Shown here piece after piece: positions 1 to 4,865 of a stretch of 7,884 nt of DNA (positions within the stretch are counted from its first letter, which is position 1; each line of letters starts with the position of its first letter). A model generated the notes under the pieces. It was given only the letters and a program-made list of their open reading frames with translations. It ran no database searches and was not told the origin of the DNA. This stretch comes from an uncultured Riemerella sp. GTDB taxonomy: Bacteria; Bacteroidota; Bacteroidia; Flavobacteriales; Weeksellaceae. The position numbers and the translations under genes were made by a program. The stretch covers positions 1-7,884 of the forward strand of contig CALHQK010000084.1 in assembly GCA_938037185.1 (NCBI GenBank), in the 5' to 3' direction.

Positions 1-28
1 TGGAATTTTATTTGTCATTAAACCAAAA

Positions 29-61
29 TTTAACTCATTACATAGGATTTTCTTATCTTTG
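29..61 (+). promoter_or_regulatory. Candidate Bacteroidota-type promoter of prfA
   Basis: TATCTTTG at 54-61 matches the TAnnTTTG -7 element used by the primary sigma factor of Bacteroidota exactly. A weak -33 candidate, TTTA at 29-32, lies 21 bases upstream (consensus TTTG). Transcription would start near 67, leaving a leader of roughly a dozen AT-rich bases before the prfA ATG at 80. No Shine-Dalgarno sequence is visible, which is normal for this phylum. The -7 match is seen directly; its activity is inferred, and the poor -33 lowers confidence. Confidence 0.55.
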
Positions 62-79
62 CCCATTCAAAATTAAATA

Positions 80-1156
80 ATGGCAAATAGTTTAATACCA
101 AAGTTACAGGCAATCAAACAAAGATATAATGAAGTAGCGGATCTAATCATCCAGCCAGATGTAATCTCTGACCAAAAAAGATATTCTTCTCTTAACAAAG
201 AATACAGCGATTTGGGAAAAGTGGTGGCTGTTTTTGACCAATACATGAATGCCAAAAATTCCATAGAAGAAGCCGATGAAATCATCGCCACAGAATCTGA
301 TAAGGATATGATAGATTTGGCTAAAATGGAAAAGCAGGAAAGTCTGGCTCTTATCCCTAAATTAGAAGAAGACTTGAAAATCCTTCTCATTCCGAAAGAC
401 CCGGCAGATGACAAGAATGTCATGGTAGAGCTCCGTGCAGGAACAGGCGGTGACGAGGCGGCTATTTTCGTGGAAGATGTGTATAGAATGTACACAATGT
501 ATTTCAAGTCAAAAGGCTGGAGACACGAAGTTACCGACTACAACGAGGCCGCAAAAGGCTACAAAGAACTCATCATGAGAGTAGAAGGCGAAGGCGTGTA
601 TGGAATCATGAAATTCGAGTCTGGTGTTCACCGTGTTCAGCGTGTTCCAGAGACCGAGTCCCAAGGGCGTGTGCATACCTCAGCGATTACCGTAGCCGTA
701 CTACCAGAAGCAGAAGAAGTAGATGTGGAAATCAACCCTGCTGATATAGAAATGCAGACTTCGCGTTCAGGAGGAGCAGGAGGACAGAATGTAAACAAGG
801 TGGAAACCAAAGTTCAGCTGACTCACAAGCCTACAGGAATAGTGGTGGTTTGTCAGCAGGCTCGTTCCCAGTTGGCCAACAGAGAGTTAGCAATGGAAAT
901 GCTTCGTACAAAACTCTACGATATAGAACTACAAAAAGTACAAGGAGACATCGCTGCTCAGAGAAAAACCATGGTTTCTACAGGAGACCGTTCCGCGAAA
1001 ATTAGAACATATAACTATCCTCAAGGGCGTGTGACCGACCATAGAATCAATAAGTCTATTTACAATCTGGACGCCTTTATGAACGGAGATATAGAAGAAA
1101 TGCTAGAAGCTCTAATCATGGCAGAAAATGCCGAAAAAATGAAAGGAGAAGATTAA
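80..1156 (+). CDS. prfA: Peptide chain release factor 1 (RF1)
   Basis: RF1 recognises UAA and UAG in the ribosomal A site and triggers hydrolysis of the peptidyl-tRNA ester in the cytoplasm. The 358-residue product has the usual family length. Residues 1-110 form the helical N-terminal domain. The tripeptide PET at 190-192 fits the P-x-T anticodon-like motif of RF1 rather than the SPF motif of RF2. The catalytic GGQ is at 234-236 inside GGAGGQNVNK, the site where PrmC methylates the Gln in this family. The conserved block TGDRSAKIRTYNYPQGR starts at residue 301. There is no frameshift site like that of prfB. The ATG at 80 is the natural start: it follows an AT-rich leader and gives the standard N-terminus. 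The gene appears monocistronic, with its own promoter and a hairpin terminator 5 bases after the stop. Identity is essentially certain. Confidence 0.98.
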   Translation: MANSLIPKLQAIKQRYNEVADLIIQPDVISDQKRYSSLNKEYSDLGKVVAVFDQYMNAKNSIEEADEIIATESDKDMIDLAKMEKQESLALIPKLEEDLKILLIPKDPADDKNVMVELRAGTGGDEAAIFVEDVYRMYTMYFKSKGWRHEVTDYNEAAKGYKELIMRVEGEGVYGIMKFESGVHRVQRVPETESQGRVHTSAITVAVLPEAEEVDVEINPADIEMQTSRSGGAGGQNVNKVETKVQLTHKPTGIVVVCQQARSQLANRELAMEMLRTKLYDIELQKVQGDIAAQRKTMVSTGDRSAKIRTYNYPQGRVTDHRINKSIYNLDAFMNGDIEEMLEALIMAENAEKMKGED

Positions 1157-1160
1157 AAAT

Positions 1161-1189
1161 AAAAGCAGTCCTAAACGACTGCTTTTTTT
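1161..1189. terminator. Bidirectional intrinsic terminator between prfA and the bactofilin gene
   Basis: A perfect 10-bp stem (AAAAGCAGTC at 1161-1170 pairing with GACTGCTTTT at 1177-1186) encloses a 6-base loop. On the + strand it runs into seven T residues (1183-1189), which suits termination of prfA. On the - strand the same stem ends in a T-rich tract, so it can also stop transcripts of the convergent bactofilin gene, whose stop codon lies about 20 bases away. Confidence 0.9.
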
Positions 1190-1209
1190 ATTTTAATTTT
1201 TAAAGACGA

Positions 1210-1626
1210 TTACTCATCATCAGAAGTGGAAAGACTACTGTAAGTGTTTTCCTCTATTTTCATCTTTTTGTTCCCTTCGAATCTCGCTCCTTCATGGATA
1301 ACGAATGAAGCCGAGATGATGTTAGCATATACTCGTCCATTTTCGCCAATCTCTACTCTATCCGCAGATATATCTCCTTTGGCTTCTCCATCGATGAAGA
1401 TAGAATCTGCTACGATATTTCCATTAACTTTCCCTGTCTTACCTATATGCAGGGTGTTTTCACATTTCACATCTCCTTCGAAGAAGCCTTCTATCTGTGT
1501 CATAGCACTAGTTTCTATCACTCCTTTGAAGTGGGTTTCTGGAGCAATTACATTTACTCCTTTTGATGATACATTCACACTCATTTCGTTTGATTTTTTC
1601 CCATTATTGTTAGAAAAGATTCCCAT
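1210..1626 (-). CDS. Bactofilin (polymer-forming cytoskeletal protein)
   Basis: Bactofilins are small right-handed beta-helix proteins that polymerise without nucleotide. They often sit under the inner membrane as scaffolds for cell-wall enzymes. This 138-residue product has a short polar N-terminus (1-24), a bactofilin core at about 25-120 made of short repeating strands with regular Gly turns (for example IEGFFEGDVKCENTLHIGK from residue 45 and IFIDGEAKGDI from 76), and an acidic Ser-rich tail SSLSTSDDE. The start MGIFSNN resembles the short hydrophobic N-terminal peptide that tethers several bactofilins to the membrane, which favours the ATG at 1626. A second in-frame ATG, residue 15 at 1584, forms an ATGA overlap with the stop of the upstream M23 peptidase gene and could give a shorter form without that peptide. 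Pairing with an M23 peptidase supports a role in cell shape or envelope remodelling. The family call is firm; the start is less so. Confidence 0.92.
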   Translation of the reverse strand: MGIFSNNNGKKSNEMSVNVSSKGVNVIAPETHFKGVIETSAMTQIEGFFEGDVKCENTLHIGKTGKVNGNIVADSIFIDGEAKGDISADRVEIGENGRVYANIISASFVIHEGARFEGNKKMKIEENTYSSLSTSDDE

Positions 1627-2498
1627 TGTACATTTTTTTCATTGTTAAACACTATATTAAAATTACTCTTGTCCCAATTTATAAAATTTTCTGGTTCCAC
1701 CTGCGCATTATCATATAAAACTTCATAATGAAGATGCGGCCCTGTGGAATTACCCGAGTTTCCACCCGCGGCTATCACTTTTCCTTTTCCTACGATTTCG
1801 CCTACTGTTACATAAATCCTATCCAAATGAGCATAAAGGGTCTTAAAACCAAATGTATGCTCTATAATAACTGTATTTCCATAACCTCCTTTTTCTCCTG
1901 CAAAAGCAATTTTTCCCATGGCTGGTGCGATGACATCATCTCCTGTATTCAGCCTCAAATCCACTCCATTATGATGTTTTACTCCTCCACTTATCGGATG
2001 TGTTCTATTCCCAAAATTACTTGTCACTTCCAACTCTCTCAGTAGAGGATTTCCGCTTGGGATAATGTTCAGCATCAGGTTTTTTCTTTCCTCAGGAAGA
2101 TTATTTATATTATCTAAAGTCAAATTTTGCAGTTCTTTCAGCTCCTCTGCTTTTTGTTTCTGCTCTGCAAGATATTTTTTACTGAGCGTCACAAGTTCCT
2201 CATTTTTGGAAAGATAATACTGAAATTCCAGATACTGCTGGGATAAAAAAACTATCGTTCCCGCCATCACCAAAAATACAAAACCTAAAAGATATGGGCG
2301 TAGTTTTTTTAGTTTTTCTTTCCGAAGATTGGTTTGTTTTATATAGTATTTAGATTTATCATCATCTATTTCTATAACTATTTTATGCTCTATGTTTTCT
2401 TTAACCTTCAAAGGAACTTTTTTCTGTCTTTTCATACATTCCAGAATTTCATTCCTTTTTCTTTCTTTTACAATGTTGAAAATCTCAAAATTGGGCAT
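1581..2498 (-). CDS. Membrane-anchored M23 family (LytM-type) peptidase
   Basis: This is a zinc metallopeptidase of the lysostaphin/LytM group, which cleaves peptide cross-links or stems of peptidoglycan in the periplasm. The 305-residue protein has a charged cytoplasmic N-terminus (1-67), one transmembrane segment at about 69-87, a Lys/Glu/Leu-rich region at about 98-125 likely to be coiled coil, and an M23 domain at about 155-270. All expected zinc and catalytic positions are present: H176 and D180 in HHNGVD, H224 in YAH, and H255 and H257 in GPHLHYE. It should therefore be an active enzyme, not a degenerate LytM factor. The C-terminal tail (271-305) is probably not part of the catalytic fold; its last 14 codons overlap the start of the bactofilin frame by 46 bp, so the two are probably co-transcribed and translationally coupled. 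No convincing promoter is visible upstream. Its cleavage specificity cannot be told from the sequence. Confidence 0.93.
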   Translation of the reverse strand: MPNFEIFNIVKERKRNEILECMKRQKKVPLKVKENIEHKIVIEIDDDKSKYYIKQTNLRKEKLKKLRPYLLGFVFLVMAGTIVFLSQQYLEFQYYLSKNEELVTLSKKYLAEQKQKAEELKELQNLTLDNINNLPEERKNLMLNIIPSGNPLLRELEVTSNFGNRTHPISGGVKHHNGVDLRLNTGDDVIAPAMGKIAFAGEKGGYGNTVIIEHTFGFKTLYAHLDRIYVTVGEIVGKGKVIAAGGNSGNSTGPHLHYEVLYDNAQVEPENFINWDKSNFNIVFNNEKNVQWESFLTIMGKNQTK

Positions 2499-2539
2499 TT
2501 TGTGTGTTTTTGCTGAATACTTTATTAAACAAGAGAACC

Positions 2540-2577
2540 GCAGTGAAAACCTCTTTTTTTGAGAAGTTTTCTACTGC
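2540..2577. terminator. Imperfect long hairpin in the 155-bp gap, possible terminator
   Basis: The gap between the CPBP protease gene and the M23 gene holds a bulged inverted repeat. GCAGT (2540-2544) pairs with ACTGC (2573-2577), GAAAAC (2545-2550) with GTTTTC (2566-2571), and CTC (2551-2553) with GAG (2561-2563), around a T7 loop; single- and two-base bulges sit on the right arm. It may terminate the EEP-CPBP transcript on the - strand, but only four T residues follow the inner stem in that direction. The clearer T-tract (T8 at 2585-2592) lies on the + strand side, where no gene needs ending. The structure is seen directly; its function is uncertain. The rest of the gap holds only a weak 7-bp inverted repeat (2610-2616 with 2637-2643) and no clear promoter. 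Confidence 0.45.
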
Positions 2578-2653
2578 ATAATTCTTTTTTTTGCGAATAA
2601 AATATTCTGTTTCAGAGAGTAAAGAAATTAAAATAATCTGAAATATCCAAATT

Positions 2654-3532
2654 TTAAGGTTGATATTGAGCCGTATTATTCTCTATATCATATTCTTTTT
2701 TCAAGATTTCTATGAATTCTTCCTTGGTTACGCCTTTCCGGGAATCAAATTTCATTTTGATAAAAGCATCATTTATTTGGTATTTGTTTCCTTGATAAAG
2801 TGAATCCAAAAAATGCTGAAAAGAATACTGCTCCACTTCTATTTTATGAATTTTCCCTTGAAGGCTGTCTATTTTAAAAACCTGCTTCTCATCTTTATCA
2901 AAAAAGTGTTTTTCAGAAATTTCTATGCTGTATTTTTCTGTTTTTTCTTGATATGGGGAAGAAAAATGATCTATAAAAATCAATGGTAAAATTATCAATG
3001 CATTCCACAATGCATGATAAAGTATTCCGTAAAAGAAATTGTATTTCACTCGGATAAAGGTGATTATAAATCCTCCTATCAACTGAGATGCGATAATAAT
3101 GGGAGAAAAAACATAAAACCAAAAACCGTCATTAGTATAATTGGAAAGATGGAGAAAACCAAAAATCACAGATGAAGCATACACCAAGAAAGGAAATATC
3201 TTGTCCCAAAGTTTTTGGCTGAAGATATACTTTATAGGAAAAATCCTCCTTAAAATCAATCTAAATCCAATCTCCTCTAAAACAGGGGCTAGAATAATTG
3301 ATGAGATAATACTTATAAGAAGAGTGTCATGTTTATAATCAAGTTTTGATTTTGTAGAAACAAAATGTTCTATCAAATAATCCAATGGGATTAAAACAAA
3401 ATAAAACACACACATTTCAAACCCTAAAAGAATGAAAATTGTTTGTAATTTCCTTTTAAAACTTTCTTTTGTCTGTACATCTTTGGGATGTTTCAAAAAA
3501 GAAACAAAATCCCACAAAACTCTCTTTATCAT
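2654..3532 (-). CDS. CPBP family intramembrane glutamic endopeptidase (CAAX-protease/Abi type)
   Basis: CPBP proteins are polytopic membrane proteases related to the eukaryotic CAAX-processing enzyme Rce1. Bacterial members are linked to peptide maturation, bacteriocin immunity or signalling, mostly without known substrates. All three motifs are present: E86-E87 followed by R91 (EEIGFR), F124 to H128 (FGFLH), and H173 to N177 (HALWN). Hydrophobic segments lie at about 31-54, 70-84, 112-128, 138-160 and 166-188. Residues 190-292 form an unusually long soluble tail, rich in Lys, Glu and Phe, with no motif I recognise. The start ATG at 3532 overlaps the stop of the upstream EEP gene as ATGA, which indicates one transcript and coupled translation and supports this start. 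Whether the protease acts on the EEP protein or on the divergent receptor system is unknown. Confidence 0.9.
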   Translation of the reverse strand: MIKRVLWDFVSFLKHPKDVQTKESFKRKLQTIFILLGFEMCVFYFVLIPLDYLIEHFVSTKSKLDYKHDTLLISIISSIILAPVLEEIGFRLILRRIFPIKYIFSQKLWDKIFPFLVYASSVIFGFLHLSNYTNDGFWFYVFSPIIIASQLIGGFIITFIRVKYNFFYGILYHALWNALIILPLIFIDHFSSPYQEKTEKYSIEISEKHFFDKDEKQVFKIDSLQGKIHKIEVEQYSFQHFLDSLYQGNKYQINDAFIKMKFDSRKGVTKEEFIEILKKEYDIENNTAQYQP

Positions 3533-4716
3533 TTATTTAGCTTTTTTTGCAAAATAGTGAATACAGGGAAATGGTCGCTGTAGCCTCCTGTAAACTTGTC
3601 TCCATCCCAAGAGCGGAAAGGATATCCTTTGTAATTTCCTTGCTTATTAATAAGGTAAGCGGGAGCATAGACTTCGGTTCTATAAACGGTATATTCCTCG
3701 GCAGAGGAATTGGAAACCAAGTTTTTAGAATAAATAATCTGGTCAAAGAGATTTGGTGCATCTCGGTAGGCTAAACTCGCCACGCCTTTTTTGTACATTT
3801 TGTACATCGGGTTGAAATACGGATATTCCTCGTTCAGCTCTTTCTCATCGCCTACGGCTTTTAGATGATTTTTAAAACTTGGGCTGATAGGGTCATCATT
3901 AAAGTCTCCCATCGCGATGAGTTTGATATTTGGGTTTTTCTCTCGCAGGGCATCCATTTCTCGTTTCAGCAGGGCAGCAGCGGCATTACGCTTCGGCATG
4001 GATACGGCCTCACCTCCTCTTCTTGACGGCCAGTGATTCACGAAGAAAGCCACTTTTTCTCCATCCAAAATCCCAGAAACCACCAGCAAATCCCTTGTGT
4101 ATTCTCTTTTCCCATCTTCACGGAAAAGCACAAGTTCTTTTTTATAAGAATTGGTCACGGTAAATCTTTTCTTCTGATAAATCAGTGCTACATCTATCCC
4201 ACGCGCATCAAAGGAATTATAATGCACCACGCCATAGTCATACTTTTTCAGAGCGTCCTGCTGAGTCAGCGCCTCTACGACTTGGCGGTTTTCCACTTCC
4301 ACAAGTCCCACTACTGCGGGCGCAGTTTTAGTGTATTTAAAGCCGATTTCAGAGATAACCTGCGCGATGTTTTTCAGCTTCTGCTGGTAAATGTTATAAG
4401 TGTAATTTTTATTGCTTTTAGGCGTAAAATCTTCCGAAAGTATTTGTTTTCTCACTACTTTTTGTCCTTTTATTCGGTCATAGTCCCACGGCCCTTTGTA
4501 ATCTTTGGTAATTTCCAAATATTTCAAAGAATCCAAAGGCACGCTTCTATGGAAATTGACATGATGAGCAGGAAGCGTCGCATCTATATAATCCACAGAT
4601 TTCACGGTATCCCAGAGGTTTTCCACATTATAAAATCCCACCGCAGCGGTTCTTTTCATCTGGGCATTATAAAACAAACCAAAAACACAAAAAATAATGA
4701 TGAATACTTGTCTCAT
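3529..4716 (-). CDS. Secreted endonuclease/exonuclease/phosphatase (EEP) family protein
   Basis: EEP (DNase I-like) enzymes are metal-dependent phosphoesterases that act on nucleic acids, nucleotides, phospholipids or inositol phosphates. The 395-residue product starts with a signal peptide (MRQVFIIIFCVFGLFYNA, likely cleaved before Q19), so it is exported. Core motifs are present in order: N30 in FYNVENLWD, the metal-binding E140 in VGLVEVEN, D175 in RGIDVALIY, N227-H228 in VNHWPSRRGG, D271 and N273 in MGDFNDDP, D325 in FDQIIY, and D381-H382 in SDHFP. An active fold is therefore expected. An insertion of roughly 60 residues (about 39-100) separates the first two motifs. The gene heads a two-gene unit with the CPBP protease and diverges from a TonB-dependent receptor, which suggests a role in using an extracellular phosphate-containing substrate. 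The substrate is not readable from the sequence; nuclease and phosphatase are both possible. Confidence 0.92.
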   Translation of the reverse strand: MRQVFIIIFCVFGLFYNAQMKRTAAVGFYNVENLWDTVKSVDYIDATLPAHHVNFHRSVPLDSLKYLEITKDYKGPWDYDRIKGQKVVRKQILSEDFTPKSNKNYTYNIYQQKLKNIAQVISEIGFKYTKTAPAVVGLVEVENRQVVEALTQQDALKKYDYGVVHYNSFDARGIDVALIYQKKRFTVTNSYKKELVLFREDGKREYTRDLLVVSGILDGEKVAFFVNHWPSRRGGEAVSMPKRNAAAALLKREMDALREKNPNIKLIAMGDFNDDPISPSFKNHLKAVGDEKELNEEYPYFNPMYKMYKKGVASLAYRDAPNLFDQIIYSKNLVSNSSAEEYTVYRTEVYAPAYLINKQGNYKGYPFRSWDGDKFTGGYSDHFPVFTILQKKLNK

Positions 4717-4723
4717 GATAACT

Positions 4724-4731
4724 TATCTTTG
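4724..4731 (+). promoter_or_regulatory. Second TAnnTTTG element, possible distal promoter of the receptor gene
   Basis: TATCTTTG is a perfect match to the Bacteroidota -7 element and is identical to the one before prfA. It lies only 8 bases from the EEP start codon, on the opposite strand. The nearest TTG (4708-4710) is just 13 bases upstream, shorter than the usual spacing of about 19, so the -33 is poor. If active, it would give the receptor gene a leader of roughly 130 bases carrying the 4780-4801 dyad as an RNA hairpin. A chance match is quite possible. Confidence 0.3.
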
Positions 4732-4779
4732 TTAAAAGCCGATAAATTTAAATTTTTCTTTTCATTTAGGAAAAGAAAT

Positions 4780-4801
4780 TGATATGATTTATTTCATATC
4801 A
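4780..4801. promoter_or_regulatory. 22-bp dyad, candidate operator in the divergent intergenic region
   Basis: TGATATGA (4780-4787) and TCATATCA (4794-4801) are perfect 8-bp inverted repeats separated by TTTATT. The dyad ends 5 bases before the -33 candidate of the receptor promoter. Its centre would be about 53 bases upstream of the predicted transcription start, a position typical for an activator and also usable by a repressor. It could serve both divergent genes. It has no T-tract on either side, so it is not a standard terminator. In AT-rich DNA some dyads arise by chance, but perfect 8-bp arms at this spot make a regulator site plausible. Which regulator binds is unknown. Confidence 0.45.
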
Positions 4802-4806
4802 TTATA

Positions 4807-4838
4807 TTCGTTTTAATTAAACATTAACTCTATTTTTG
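4807..4838 (+). promoter_or_regulatory. Candidate promoter of the TonB-dependent receptor gene
   Basis: TATTTTTG at 4831-4838 fits the TAnnTTTG -7 consensus. TTCG at 4807-4810 is a three-of-four match to the TTTG -33 element, with a 20-base spacer, within the normal range. Transcription would start near 4844 and give a leader of about 22 AT-rich bases before the ATG at 4866, without a Shine-Dalgarno site. For the opposite EEP gene only a weak -7-like TAAATTTA (4743-4750, palindromic) is seen on the - strand. Confidence 0.6.
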
Positions 4839-4865
4839 TTAAAACTTGTTAAATTAGATTAGAAA

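Noticed and set aside
73..507. - strand open frame of 144 codons opposite the start of prfA
   Set aside because: prfA is certain on the other strand. This frame is Ser-rich, has no family resemblance and ends inside the prfA promoter region.
1244..1648. + strand open frame of 134 codons opposite the bactofilin gene
   Set aside because: It is antisense to a well-supported bactofilin frame, and its hydrophobic Ser/Phe/Pro composition is that of a mirrored coding sequence. It has no promoter of its own.
2711..2755. Possible EF-hand in the CPBP tail (DSRKGVTKEEF at residues 263-273)
   Set aside because: The Gly and Glu spacing does not fit a 12-residue EF-hand loop: Gly falls at position 5 instead of 6, and the acidic ligands at positions 3 and 5 are missing.
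4744..4755. Self-complementary AAATTTAAATTT in the divergent intergenic region
   Set aside because: Made only of A and T in a very AT-rich stretch, so chance is the simplest explanation. It overlaps at most a weak -7-like element for the EEP gene.
4033..4782. Long + strand open frame (249 codons) antisense to the EEP gene
   Set aside because: The opposite strand encodes a protein with a signal peptide and all EEP motifs. The + strand product is rich in Phe, His and Ile without any recognisable domain, and it runs through the divergent promoter region.
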